NCBI GenBank assembly: GCA_009377445.1
Contig: WHUA01000001.1
Coordinates: forward strand, 708,725-772,724
Source of the DNA: Alphaproteobacteria bacterium
GTDB lineage: Bacteria; Pseudomonadota; Alphaproteobacteria; UBA8366
Direction: 5' to 3'
Length of the DNA: 64,000 nucleotides
Shown here: piece after piece, positions 16,142 to 27,520 of the stretch
Layout of the letters: every line of letters starts with the position of its first letter
Position numbering within the stretch: the stretch's first letter is position 1
The notes under the pieces: model-generated
The model's input: the letters and a program-made list of their open reading frames with translations, nothing else
What the model was told of the DNA's origin: nothing
Databases searched by the model: none
Program-made: the position numbers and the translations under genes

Positions 16142-17272
16142 TCATTCCCACCATTTGCCGCCGACGATCATCGCCGCCGGCTCCAGCCGCTTCTTGCCCG
16201 TCACCGTTTTGTTCAGGCTGTCGCGGTACTCGAACGCGCCCTCGTGGACGGCCAGGACCACGGCGTCGCCCGGCGAGCCCGGCTTCAGCGAGCCCAGCTC
16301 CGGCCGCGCGATCGCGCGCGCCGGATTGCAGGTCGCCGCCGCCACGACGTCGGACAGCGCAACCCCCATCGACAGGAACTTCGACATCGTCACCAGCACG
16401 TCGAAGGCGGGACCGCCGATGCTGTGGACGTGCACGTCGCTCGACAGCACATCCGGCATGAAGCCGTTGTCGACCATGGCGCGCGCCACGTCGAAATCGA
16501 AGGAGCCGCGGCCGTGCCCGACGTCGAAGACGATGCCGCGCTCGCGCGCCTCTTCGACCTCGCGGCGGATGTTGCGCTCGCGGTCGGTCGCCGCGTTCGG
16601 AAACATGCGGCAGCAATGGGTCAGGATGTCGCCGGGCCGCATCCGGTCCAGGATGTCCTTGCGGCGCGGCGGCGGCGCGCCGATGTGGACCATGACCGGC
16701 AGGCCGAGTTCCTCCGCCGCCTCGACCGCGACGTCGAGCGCGCCGATCCCGACCAGCTCGGAGACGTTGTTGCCGAGCCGCACCTTGACGCCGCAGATGA
16801 GGTCGGCGTGCTGGCGCGCGGCCTTGACGCAGGCGCCGGCGTGCAGCAGCCGCAGCTCCGCCGACTCGCCCACCATGAAGCCGGGGCCGTAGCCGAAAAT
16901 CCCGGCATGCGAGATGTTGAGGAAGGCGACGATGCGCAGTGGGCAGGGTTCGATGATCAGCTTCCGGAAGCCGTGGAAGGTTCCCGCGCCGGCCGAGCCG
17001 GCGTCGACGAAGGTGGTCGTGCCGCTCGCCCGGGCCACGCGCTCCGCCTCGACGCCGAGGAAGGTGGCGCCCCAGTAGACATGCGCGTGAATGTCGATCA
17101 GGCCTGGCGCCACGACCTGTCCGGAGACGTCGCGCGTCGACTTCGCGCCCTTGCCGCCGAGACCCTGGCCGAGCGCGGCGACCTTGCCGTCCGAAAACGC
17201 GACATCGGTCACGGCGTCGAGCCCCTGGCTCGGGTCGACGACGCGGCCGCCGGTCAGCACGATGTCATACAT
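16142..17272 (-). CDS. Amidohydrolase/deacetylase family metallohydrolase
   Basis: 376 residues with an amidohydrolase TIM barrel. The metal-binding HxH is in IDIHAHVYWG, further likely ligands are HIGAPPP and LTHCCRMFPN, and the conserved Asp is in VLSSDVHVHS. The N-terminal beta-sandwich sequence YDIVLTGGRVVDPSQGLD is typical of the dihydroorotase-like EF_0837/Atu3266 branch; some of these hydrolyse acetylated alpha-hydroxy acids. The substrate here is unknown. First gene of the operon with AtuA-like and DUF4387, 13 bp upstream of the AtuA-like gene, which suggests a joint role in catabolism of a carboxylic acid. Confidence 0.87.
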   Translation of the reverse strand: MYDIVLTGGRVVDPSQGLDAVTDVAFSDGKVAALGQGLGGKGAKSTRDVSGQVVAPGLIDIHAHVYWGATFLGVEAERVARASGTTTFVDAGSAGAGTFHGFRKLIIEPCPLRIVAFLNISHAGIFGYGPGFMVGESAELRLLHAGACVKAARQHADLICGVKVRLGNNVSELVGIGALDVAVEAAEELGLPVMVHIGAPPPRRKDILDRMRPGDILTHCCRMFPNAATDRERNIRREVEEARERGIVFDVGHGRGSFDFDVARAMVDNGFMPDVLSSDVHVHSIGGPAFDVLVTMSKFLSMGVALSDVVAAATCNPARAIARPELGSLKPGSPGDAVVLAVHEGAFEYRDSLNKTVTGKKRLEPAAMIVGGKWWE

Positions 17273-17433
17273 GGTCCGACATTGCTCCTTCGAGAGTGGA
17301 TGCGCGAGGGGTGGAGCCGCGGCTCGGCTCGGCCCGGCTTGCCGACGACAAATCTTGCCGTGGCGGTGCCGGAATTCTAACCTGCTTCCCGAGCCCGGTA
17401 AAATCGGCCGGCGAGCGGCGCCCGGAGGGGGAC

Positions 17434-17634
17434 ATGGCGAGAGGGGAAGGGGATGGCAGACCGACCGCCGTCGAGAAACGGCGCATCTACGTCGCGTTCT
17501 TCGTCATCGCCTTCGCCATAGACCTGGGGGTCGGGCTAGTGCGGTACGGCACCTACGCGCCGACCTTGATCGGCCTCGCCATCATGATTACGTCTGCATT
17601 GTTCCTGGTTTATTCGCTGATACGCGACCGCTAG
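17434..17634 (+). CDS. Small two-helix membrane protein, unknown function
   Basis: 66 residues from ATG 17434, preceded by GGAGGGGG. Two hydrophobic segments (YVAFFVIAFAIDLGVGLV and TLIGLAIMITSALFLVYSLI) with basic flanks. It is divergent from the amidohydrolase operon. Its TAG stop codon is the first triplet of a double-palindrome repeat, so the repeat may have shortened or redefined its C-terminus. Confidence 0.65.
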   Translation: MARGEGDGRPTAVEKRRIYVAFFVIAFAIDLGVGLVRYGTYAPTLIGLAIMITSALFLVYSLIRDR

Positions 17635-17733
17635 AGCAACCTGCGTCCTATCGGACGCAGATAAGTTGTTCTAACCTTGTTAAGATAGATCAATTTGCAA
17701 TCAGGTGATTCCACCTGATTGCAAATTGATCTA
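17632..17733. repeat. Double-palindrome repeat element, copy 1
   Basis: The left palindrome is TAGAGCAAC...GTTGTTCTA with inner arms CTGCGTCC/GGACGCAG (17641-17660). The right palindrome is a perfect 22-bp inverted repeat (17686-17707 and 17712-17733) with loop ATTC. A second copy with the same layout is at 37334-37440. The first three bases are the stop codon of the upstream gene. Confidence 0.9.
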
Positions 17734-17743
17734 GGCGGATGGC

Positions 17744-18097
17744 ATGAAAGATACCGATCGCATAAAGGGCTATCACGCGCACGTCTATTTCGAGGCGCGC
17801 ACGGAGGAAGCCGCGTCTGCGCTCCGCGCCGGCCTCGAGGAGCGGTTCGACATCGCGTTCGGACGATGGCATCACAAGCCGGTGGGCCCGCACACGGCCC
17901 CGATGTATCAGGTCGCATTCGGCGTCGACCGGTTCGCGGAAGTGGTTCCCTTCCTCGCCCTCAACCGTGGGCCATTGTCGGTCCTCGTGCATCCGACGAC
18001 CGGCGACGCCGTCGCCGACCATTTCGAGCATGCGCTGTGGCTCGGGCCGCCGCTGCCGCTGGACGCGGCGCCGCTGCGCCGGCCGCAGCAGGGGTGA
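17744..18097 (+). CDS. DOPA 4,5-dioxygenase family protein
   Basis: 117 residues, a full single-domain member. Conserved motifs are GYHAHVYFEA near residue 9, HKPVGPHTAPMYQVAF near 43, and VHPTTGDAVADHFEHALWLG near 82. The histidines in these segments are candidate metal ligands. Characterised relatives are extradiol DOPA 4,5-dioxygenases of plants and fungi; bacterial members are mostly of unknown role. It starts 10 bp after the double-palindrome repeat and precedes acnA by 130 bp. Confidence 0.88.
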   Translation: MKDTDRIKGYHAHVYFEARTEEAASALRAGLEERFDIAFGRWHHKPVGPHTAPMYQVAFGVDRFAEVVPFLALNRGPLSVLVHPTTGDAVADHFEHALWLGPPLPLDAAPLRRPQQG

Positions 18098-18227
18098 GCC
18101 CCCGGTTTCCTGCCGCTTCCAATCCGGCCGGATACGGTATAAACAACGAGCCGAACCCATGCGGATGGCGGGGGCAGTCTGGCTCCTCGAATCGCGCAGC
18201 AGAATCTCATATTCAGGGAGTTGAGCC

Positions 18228-20915
<2,688 letters not shown>

Positions 20916-20932
20916 GGCCGGAATCCGGTGGC

Positions 20933-20957
20933 GTGGGGCGCCCGCGGGGCGCCCCAC
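20933..20957 (+). terminator. Hairpin after acnA
   Basis: Perfect 10-bp stem GTGGGGCGCC/GGCGCCCCAC with a 5-nt loop, 17 bp after the acnA stop. A T6 run is 20 bases further on, not adjacent, so termination strength is uncertain. Confidence 0.6.
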
Positions 20958-21067
20958 CGTTAACCATTCGCCGCCGCTTTTTTGCCTGTTCCCGCGCCGG
21001 AGGTTCACGCCGTCTCACCCTAATTTGATTCGTGCAGGCTAGGCGACGCTCCTATGTTTCGCGCATC

Positions 21068-21799
21068 ATGACACGGCTCGCATCCCTCGCTTTCGGAGTT
21101 ATCGCGCTCGCCGGTTTGGCGGCAGGCGCCATGGCGGCCGATCCCGCCGGCCACTCGCCGATCGTGGTTGAGCTGTATACCAGCCAGGGATGCTCATCCT
21201 GTCCGCCCGCCGAGGCATTCCTCAGCGAGCTCGCGAATCGGGACGATGTCATCGCGCTCGAGTTCCACGTCGATTACTGGGACTACATCGGCTGGAAGGA
21301 CAGCTTCGCCAAGCCGGAATTCACCAGCCGGCAAAAGAAGTATGTCGAAACGCTCAAGGGACGCTACGCCTACACGCCGCAGATGGTCATCCACGGCAAG
21401 GCGCATGTCGTGGGCTCGCACCGCGACGAGGTCGAATCCTTCATTCAGCAATATGCCGCCGACAACACGAAGGGCCCGTCCATCTCCGTCAAGCGCAACG
21501 GCGACAAGCTGATCGTTGCGGTCGGGCCGGGAGCGGGCAAGGCCGGCTACGACGTGGTGCTCGCCATTTTCGACAAGCCGCACGTCACCGAAATCCGGAG
21601 CGGTGAAAACAGCGGCCGCACCGCCAAGAACAGCAATGTCGTACGGGAGATCGTGCCGCTCGGCTCGTGGTCCGGGAAGGCCGCGAAGTTCGACGTTTCG
21701 CTCGCGGGCAAGGAAGGCGATGGCGGCTGCGCGGTTCTCGTGCAGGCGCACGATCAGGGACCGATCCTCGCCGCCGCGGCTCTGCCATTCGATTATTGA
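21068..21799 (+). CDS. DUF1223 thioredoxin-like secreted protein
   Basis: 243 residues from ATG 21068. A signal peptide (MTRLASLAFGVIALAGLAAGAMA) precedes ADPAGHSPIVVELYTSQGCSSCPPAEAFL, whose CSSC lies at a thioredoxin-like position. HVDYWDYIGWKDSFA and YTPQMVIHGK are further DUF1223 hallmarks. Probably a periplasmic thiol protein of unknown partner. It commonly follows acnA in alphaproteobacteria, from general knowledge, as it does here. An in-frame GTG at 21032 would add 12 residues before the signal peptide. Confidence 0.9.
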   Translation: MTRLASLAFGVIALAGLAAGAMAADPAGHSPIVVELYTSQGCSSCPPAEAFLSELANRDDVIALEFHVDYWDYIGWKDSFAKPEFTSRQKKYVETLKGRYAYTPQMVIHGKAHVVGSHRDEVESFIQQYAADNTKGPSISVKRNGDKLIVAVGPGAGKAGYDVVLAIFDKPHVTEIRSGENSGRTAKNSNVVREIVPLGSWSGKAAKFDVSLAGKEGDGGCAVLVQAHDQGPILAAAALPFDY

Positions 21800-21809
21800 C
21801 CGCCGCCGG

Positions 21810-23732
21810 CTATCCGCCGGACGACGCCAATCCCTTCGAGATCATGCCTTCCAGCCGGCGCGCGAAAGCCTGCGGGTCCGGCAGCGATTCTCCTTCCAGC
21901 AATCGCGCCTGATCGAGCAGCAGATACGCCGCATCCGCGAGCCGGTCGGCCGCGCCGGCGCTTTCCGCTTCCGCCGCGAGGCTCCGGATCAGCGCGTGGT
22001 CCGGATTGATTTCGAGAATGCGGGCGAACGACTGGTCGAGCTGCTTGTGCTGCTTGAGCAGCTTCTCGAGCCGCATGTCGATGTCGTTGTCGTCGGAGAC
22101 GAGGCAGACCGCGCTGGTCGTCAGCCGGTCCGAGCTGCGAACATCCTTGACCGCATCGCCGAGCGTCTGCTTGAGCAAGGCGAGCAGCACGCCGAGACCC
22201 TTCGGCGCGGCGTCCTGCGTCTTGTCCCCGGCTGCTGCGCCGTCCTCCTTGATCGCCGACAGCTCGGCGCCCGCGCGCGTCACCGATTTGAAGGGCTTGC
22301 CCTCGTAAACCCCGACGGACGGAATCCAGAACTCGTCGACCGGGTCCGTCAGCAGCAGCACTTCCACGCCCCGCTTGCGGAAGCCTTCGAGCTGCGGGCT
22401 TCGCGTCACCGCGTCGATGTCTTCGCCTGAGATGTAGTAGATCGCCTGCTGGCCTTCCTTCATCCGCCCGAGATATTCCGCCAGGCTGACCAGGCCGTCC
22501 TGCCCGGTGGAGCGGAAGCGGACCACCTTGAGCAGTTGCTCCCTGTAGGCGAAGTCCTCGTACAGCCCCTCTTTCAGGACGGCGCCGAAGTTTTCCCAGA
22601 ACGTGGCGTAGCTTTCGGCCTCCTGTTCGGCCTTCTTCTGCAGCTCGCCCAGTACGCGCCGCGCCAGCCCGGCGCGGATCTTCGCCAATACCGGGTTCTT
22701 TTGCAGCATCTCGCGGCTGACATTCAGGTCGAGATCCTCTGAATCGATGACTCCGCGCAGGAAGCGAAGCCAGGCGGGCAGCAGCTCGGGGCAGTCGTCG
22801 GTGATGAAGACGCGGTGGACGTAGAGCTTGAGCGAGGACTTGCGATCGGGATGGAAGATGTCGAACGGGCGCGTCCCGGGGATGAACAGCAGGCCGGTAT
22901 ACTCGATCACGCCTTCGGCGCGGAAATGCATGGTATGCCAAGGATCGTCCATGGCGTGCGCCACGTGGTGGTAGAACTCGGCATATTGCTTCGCGTCGAT
23001 CGCATTGCGCGGCCGGGTCCAGAGCGCCGACGCTTGGTTGACCGTTTCGGCCTCGCCGCCGTCCGCCGTCAGCTTGATCGGCACGGGGATATGGTCGGAG
23101 TAGGTCTTGATGATGCCGCGCAGGCGCTCGGGATTGAGGAATTCGACCGCATCCTCGCGCAAGTGAAGGGTGACGGTGGTGCCGCGCCCGTCGCGCTCGC
23201 CGGCTTCGACCGTGAAGCTGCCCTTGCCGTCCGAGCGCCAGCGCCAGGCCCGGTCACCGCCGGCGCGCCGCGTCGTGACCGTGACCGTGTCGGCGGCCAT
23301 GAAGGACGAATAGAAGCCGACGCCGAACTGGCCGATTAGGCTCACGTCCTTGGCGCCGTCGCCCGACAGATTGCCGACGAACTCGGCGGTGCCGGAGCGC
23401 GCGATGGTGCCGAGATTGTCCACCAGCTCGTCGTGGTCCATGCCGATGCCGTTGTCGGCGATGCTGAGCGTCTTCGCGTCCTTGTCGGGCCGGATCTCGA
23501 TGCGGTACTCGCCGTCGCCCTTGGCCAGGTCGGGATCGGTCAGCGCGGCATAGCGCAGGCGGTCGCAGGCGTCCGAAGCGTTCGAGACCAGCTCGCGCAG
23601 GAAGATTTCCCGCTCGCTGTACAACGAGTGCGCGACGATATCGAGCAGCCTGCTTACCTCGGCCCGGAACTGCAGTGTCTCCGGTCCGCCGCCGGGTTTC
23701 GACCCTTTCTCCTTCGCCGCAGATTTCGCCAT
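21810..23732 (-). CDS. htpG: Chaperone HtpG (Hsp90)
   Basis: 640 residues. The ATP-binding N-terminal domain is visible as LYSEREIFLRELVSNASDACDRLRY, IADNGIGM, LGTIARSGT and GQFGVGFYS, followed by the middle domain (DDCPELLPAWLRFLRGVIDSEDLDLNVSREMLQ) and the C-terminal dimerisation domain. The start is ATG 23732, with AGAGGG 11 nt upstream; an ATG 24 bp further upstream is less likely. A candidate RpoH promoter is found upstream. Convergent with DUF1223. Confidence 0.97.
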   Translation of the reverse strand: MAKSAAKEKGSKPGGGPETLQFRAEVSRLLDIVAHSLYSEREIFLRELVSNASDACDRLRYAALTDPDLAKGDGEYRIEIRPDKDAKTLSIADNGIGMDHDELVDNLGTIARSGTAEFVGNLSGDGAKDVSLIGQFGVGFYSSFMAADTVTVTTRRAGGDRAWRWRSDGKGSFTVEAGERDGRGTTVTLHLREDAVEFLNPERLRGIIKTYSDHIPVPIKLTADGGEAETVNQASALWTRPRNAIDAKQYAEFYHHVAHAMDDPWHTMHFRAEGVIEYTGLLFIPGTRPFDIFHPDRKSSLKLYVHRVFITDDCPELLPAWLRFLRGVIDSEDLDLNVSREMLQKNPVLAKIRAGLARRVLGELQKKAEQEAESYATFWENFGAVLKEGLYEDFAYREQLLKVVRFRSTGQDGLVSLAEYLGRMKEGQQAIYYISGEDIDAVTRSPQLEGFRKRGVEVLLLTDPVDEFWIPSVGVYEGKPFKSVTRAGAELSAIKEDGAAAGDKTQDAAPKGLGVLLALLKQTLGDAVKDVRSSDRLTTSAVCLVSDDNDIDMRLEKLLKQHKQLDQSFARILEINPDHALIRSLAAEAESAGAADRLADAAYLLLDQARLLEGESLPDPQAFARRLEGMISKGLASSGG

Positions 23733-23768
23733 GATCAGACTGCCCTCTCGCACCATCCATGCCCGGGG

Positions 23769-23800
23769 CCTATATGTGTTTCGGGCGCTCGGCGTGCAAG
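23769..23800 (-). promoter_or_regulatory. Candidate RpoH (heat-shock) promoter of htpG
   Basis: On the minus strand CTTGCA (23800-23795) is followed after 18 bases by CATATAGG (23776-23769), near the alphaproteobacterial RpoH pattern CTTG-N17/18-C(C)ATAT. Heat-shock control of htpG is well established in the class. The distance to the htpG ATG is about 37 bp. Confidence 0.55.
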
Positions 23801-23830
23801 ACCAGCGGCCGGGGGTCAGCGGAGGGAATC

Positions 23831-24508
23831 ATGCCGGAACAGCAGGATAAGATCGCGGCGGCGCGCGAAAGCCTGCTTGCGGAGATCGCCGACGAGATCC
23901 GGGAGACGAGCGGCTACCTCGGCAAGGACGCCCTCGACCCGCGCGTGATCGCCGCCATCCGCAAGGTGCCGCGGGAGGAATTCGTGCCGGCATCGGCGCG
24001 GGATCTCGCCTACCTCAACAGGCCGCTGTCCATCGGCCATGGGCAGACGATCTCACAACCTTACATCGTCGCCGTGATGACGGATCTGCTGTCGCTGACG
24101 CCCGATGCGCGCGTGCTGGAGATCGGCACCGGTTGCGGCTATCAGACGGCGATTCTCGCCGAGCTGGCGGCGCGGGTCCATACGGTGGAGGTGGTGGCGT
24201 CGCTCGCCGATGCGGCGCGCGAGCGGCTCGGGCGGCTCGGCTATGCCAATATCGAGTTCCGGACCGGCGACGGCAGGGCCGGCTGGCCGGAGGATGCGCC
24301 CTACGGCGCCATCATCGTGACCGCTGCCGCGCGGGACTATCCCGAGGCGCTCGTCGAACAGCTCGCCCCGGGCGGGCGCATGGCCGTGCCCATAGGACGG
24401 GCCGGCTTCACGCAGCTTCTCACGCTGGTCGAGAAGGACGAGGACGGCCGCGCCAGCAAATCGGGCCGGCTGCCCGTCGCTTTCGTGCCACTGGTGGAGG
24501 GGCACTGA
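23831..24508 (+). CDS. pcm: Protein-L-isoaspartate O-methyltransferase
   Basis: 225 residues from ATG 23831, which has GGAGGG upstream. Diagnostic sequences are VPREEFVP, SIGHGQTISQPYIVA and the AdoMet motif LEIGTGCGYQTAILA, then APYGAIIVTAAA and LAPGGRMAVPIG. It methylates L-isoaspartyl residues in damaged proteins to start their repair. Divergent from htpG. Confidence 0.96.
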   Translation: MPEQQDKIAAARESLLAEIADEIRETSGYLGKDALDPRVIAAIRKVPREEFVPASARDLAYLNRPLSIGHGQTISQPYIVAVMTDLLSLTPDARVLEIGTGCGYQTAILAELAARVHTVEVVASLADAARERLGRLGYANIEFRTGDGRAGWPEDAPYGAIIVTAAARDYPEALVEQLAPGGRMAVPIGRAGFTQLLTLVEKDEDGRASKSGRLPVAFVPLVEGH

Positions 24509-24559
24509 CGGCGCGGCGCGGCAATTTCTCTTGCCATCGGCCGTTCCGATGCCATCTAA

Positions 24560-27115
24560 ATGGTCGCCATGTCGAGTTTCGCGCCGGGCTGCATACGGGC
24601 CGTTCTCGGTCCCACGAACACCGGCAAGACCCATCTCGCGATCGACCGCATGTTGGGGCATGCCAGCGGGATGATCGGGTTTCCCCTGCGGCTGCTCGCC
24701 CGCGAGAATTACGACCGCATCGCCGCGGCCAAGGGCGCCCGCTCGGTCGCGCTGATCACCGGCGAGGAGAAGATCGTCCCGCCCAGCCCGCGCTGGTTCG
24801 TCTGCACCGTCGAATCGATGCCGCTGGACCTCCAGGTCGATTTCCTGGCGGTCGACGAGATCCAGCTCTGCGCCGATGCCGAACGCGGCCATATCTTCAC
24901 CGACCGCCTGCTGCACGCGCGCGGCCGCGAGGAAACGATGTTCCTCGGCTCGGAAACGGTGCGTGCGCTCATCCAGCACCTCGTGCCGGGAGTCGCGGTC
25001 GAGACGCGCCAGCGCCTCTCGACGCTGCGCTACACCGGTCCCCGGAAGCTGAGCCGGCTGCCGCGGCGCAGCGCCATCGTCGCCTTCTCCGTCGACGAGG
25101 TTTACGCGTTGGCGGAACTGACCCGCCGCCAGCGCGGCGGGACGGCGGTGGTGCTGGGCGCCTTGAGCCCGCGCACGCGCAATGCCCAGGTCGCCATGTA
25201 TCAGGCCGGCGAGGTCGACTACATGGTGGCGACCGACGCGATCGGCATGGGGCTGAACATGGACATCGACCATGTCGCCTTCGCCGGCCTCCGGAAGTTC
25301 GACGGCCGCCGCCCGCGGCCGCTGTGGCGCGCCGAAATCGGCCAGATCGCCGGGCGTGCGGGCCGTCACATGAACGACGGCACCTTCGGCACGACGAACG
25401 ACATGCCGCCGCTCGACGATGAGACGGTCGAGGCGGTGGAGTCGCACCGTTTCGACGTGGTACACCGCCTCTACTGGCGCAATCGCGATCTCGACATGTC
25501 GTCGGCGACGGCGCTGCTGAGGAGCCTCGACCGCCCGCCGCCGCGCCCGGAGCTGCTCCGCGCGCGCGACGGCGAGGACCAGGTGGTGCTGGCCCGGCTG
25601 ACGCAGGACGCGGAGATAGCCGGCCGGGCGACGAACCCCGCGGCTGTGCGCCTGTTATGGGATATCTGCCAGATTCCGGACTTCCGCAAGGTGATGCCGG
25701 ATCACCATGCGCTGCTGCTGAAGCGGATCTTTCTCGCGCTCACTGGCGGACCGGACCAAACCGGGCGTCTTCCCGTCGATTGGGTGGCGCGTCAGATCGA
25801 CCGGCTCGACGTCACCGCGGGCGACATCGACACCTTGACCAACCGCATCGCGCATATCCGGACCTGGACCTATATCAGCCACCGCGCCGACTGGCTCGAC
25901 GACGCCGCGCACTGGCAGGAGCGCGCCCGCGACATCGAGGACAAGCTTTCCGATGCGCTGCACGAGCGCCTGACGCAACGCTTCGTCGATCGCCGCCACG
26001 CGCTGAGCGAGCGGCGGCGGAAGGACGGCGGCGAGCTGCTGTCCGCGGTGACCGCAGCCGACGACGTGATCGTCGAAGGCGAGCAGATCGGCCGCGTCGC
26101 CGGCCTGAGCTTCGTCCCGCATGACGACGAGGAGCGGGGCCGTCCGTTCGTGACGGCGGCGCGCCGCGCGGTCGCGCAGGCGATGCCCGGCCGCGTCGGC
26201 CGGCTGGTCGCGGACGACGATGGCAGCTTCTTTCTGACCGGTCACGGCCGGCTGACCTGGCGCGGCGACGAGGTGGCGCGGCTGGCGCGCGGCCGCAGCC
26301 TGCTGACCCCGGAGATCGAGATCCTGCGCAACGAGCTGCTCGACAACCCATCGCGCGAGTCCGTCCGACTGCGCCTTTCGGGCTGGCTCGACCGGCATCT
26401 CAGAAGGCGGCTGGGACCCCTGTTCCGCGCGGCGGAGGCGGATATCGCCGCGCCCGCCAGAGGGCTCGTCTTTCAGCTTTCCGAGCAGCTCGGCTCGGTG
26501 CCGCGCCGGCAGGTCCGGAGCCTGATCGCCACGATGGCGCGCGCCGATCGCACGGCCCTGACCGCGCTCGGCCTGCGCTTCGGCGCGCAGGGGGTGTATT
26601 TCCCGTCGCTTCTCAAGCCCGCCGCCGTGCAGCTGCGCCTGGTGCTGTGGAACGCCTATGGCGGCGACGCGGCGGGCCGGGCCCAGGGCGCGGGAACGGA
26701 AGCGATGGGGCCCTGCCAGCCGGCATCGGTTGCGAGCGACGCGTGCTGGGCGGCACTGGGGTATTTGGTGATCGGCCCGGTTGCCGTGCGCTACGACCGG
26801 CTGGAGCAATTGTCGGCGCAGCTGCACAAGGAGGCGCGCGGCGGGCCTTTCGGCGAGACCGAGACGCTGTCGCGCATGGCCGGATGCAGCGGGGCCGATT
26901 TCGCCGCGATCCTGGGCCGGCTGGGCTTTCGCGCCCGTCGCGGGGAAGGCGCCGACGTCTTCGTCCTCAAGCGCCGGCCCGCGCGCGGCGGGAAAAGGAG
27001 CCGCGAAAAGACCGGCGCGGGGGACGCGAACGGCCGCTGCCTTGGCGGCGGCGAAGATCTGCATGATTCCGGATCGCCCTTCGCCGCCCTCCGGACTCTG
27101 GTGACCGCAAAGTGA
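24560..27115 (+). CDS. Suv3-like superfamily 2 RNA helicase
   Basis: 851 residues. Helicase motifs in order: Walker A GPTNTGKTHLAI (near residue 16), GEEKIVPP, DEIQ (AVDEIQLC), GSET, and motif VI QIAGRAGR (near residue 260). The spacing and RLLARENYD sequence match the Suv3 family, which in mitochondria works with an exoribonuclease in RNA turnover. The long C-terminal region has no obvious second domain. The start is ATG 24560 or 24569; neither has a strong ribosome-binding site. Its stop overlaps the start of the S4 gene. Confidence 0.88.
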   Translation: MVAMSSFAPGCIRAVLGPTNTGKTHLAIDRMLGHASGMIGFPLRLLARENYDRIAAAKGARSVALITGEEKIVPPSPRWFVCTVESMPLDLQVDFLAVDEIQLCADAERGHIFTDRLLHARGREETMFLGSETVRALIQHLVPGVAVETRQRLSTLRYTGPRKLSRLPRRSAIVAFSVDEVYALAELTRRQRGGTAVVLGALSPRTRNAQVAMYQAGEVDYMVATDAIGMGLNMDIDHVAFAGLRKFDGRRPRPLWRAEIGQIAGRAGRHMNDGTFGTTNDMPPLDDETVEAVESHRFDVVHRLYWRNRDLDMSSATALLRSLDRPPPRPELLRARDGEDQVVLARLTQDAEIAGRATNPAAVRLLWDICQIPDFRKVMPDHHALLLKRIFLALTGGPDQTGRLPVDWVARQIDRLDVTAGDIDTLTNRIAHIRTWTYISHRADWLDDAAHWQERARDIEDKLSDALHERLTQRFVDRRHALSERRRKDGGELLSAVTAADDVIVEGEQIGRVAGLSFVPHDDEERGRPFVTAARRAVAQAMPGRVGRLVADDDGSFFLTGHGRLTWRGDEVARLARGRSLLTPEIEILRNELLDNPSRESVRLRLSGWLDRHLRRRLGPLFRAAEADIAAPARGLVFQLSEQLGSVPRRQVRSLIATMARADRTALTALGLRFGAQGVYFPSLLKPAAVQLRLVLWNAYGGDAAGRAQGAGTEAMGPCQPASVASDACWAALGYLVIGPVAVRYDRLEQLSAQLHKEARGGPFGETETLSRMAGCSGADFAAILGRLGFRARRGEGADVFVLKRRPARGGKRSREKTGAGDANGRCLGGGEDLHDSGSPFAALRTLVTAK

Positions 27116-27513
27116 CGGCGGAGCCGGGGGCTCGGCTTCGCATCGACAAGTGGCTTTGGCATGCGCGCTTCTTCAAGAGCCGGACCCTGGCCGTCAAATG
27201 CATCGGCTCGGGACATGTGCGGGTCAACCGGACGGTCGTGAGAAAGCCGAATTACGCGGTTCAGCCGGGCGATGTCCTCACTTTTTCCCTCGGGCCGCAT
27301 ATCCGGGTCATCGAGATCGCCGCGCTCGGCGAAAGGCGGGGGCCGGCGAGCGAGGCGCAGACGCTGTATGCGGACCTCGATCCGCCACGACCGCGCGATC
27401 CTTCGACGCCCCGCCTGCCAACCGCCGGCGCGCGCGAGCGGGGCAGCGGCCGGCCCACCAAGCGCGACCGCCGCGCGCTCGACCGCCTGACGGAGGGCGA
27501 GGGGCTGGACTGA
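27112..27513 (+). CDS. hslR: S4-domain RNA-binding protein, Hsp15-like
   Basis: 133 residues. The S4 domain occupies the first half: LRIDKWLWHARFFKSRTLA, IGSGHVRVNR and YAVQPGDVLTF. The C-terminus is basic and Arg-rich. Hsp15 recycles stalled 50S subunits with attached nascent chain; orthology here is inferred. The start GTG overlaps the helicase TGA (GTGA), so the two are translationally coupled. Confidence 0.88.
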   Translation: MTAEPGARLRIDKWLWHARFFKSRTLAVKCIGSGHVRVNRTVVRKPNYAVQPGDVLTFSLGPHIRVIEIAALGERRGPASEAQTLYADLDPPRPRDPSTPRLPTAGARERGSGRPTKRDRRALDRLTEGEGLD

Positions 27514-27520
27514 GGCAGCT

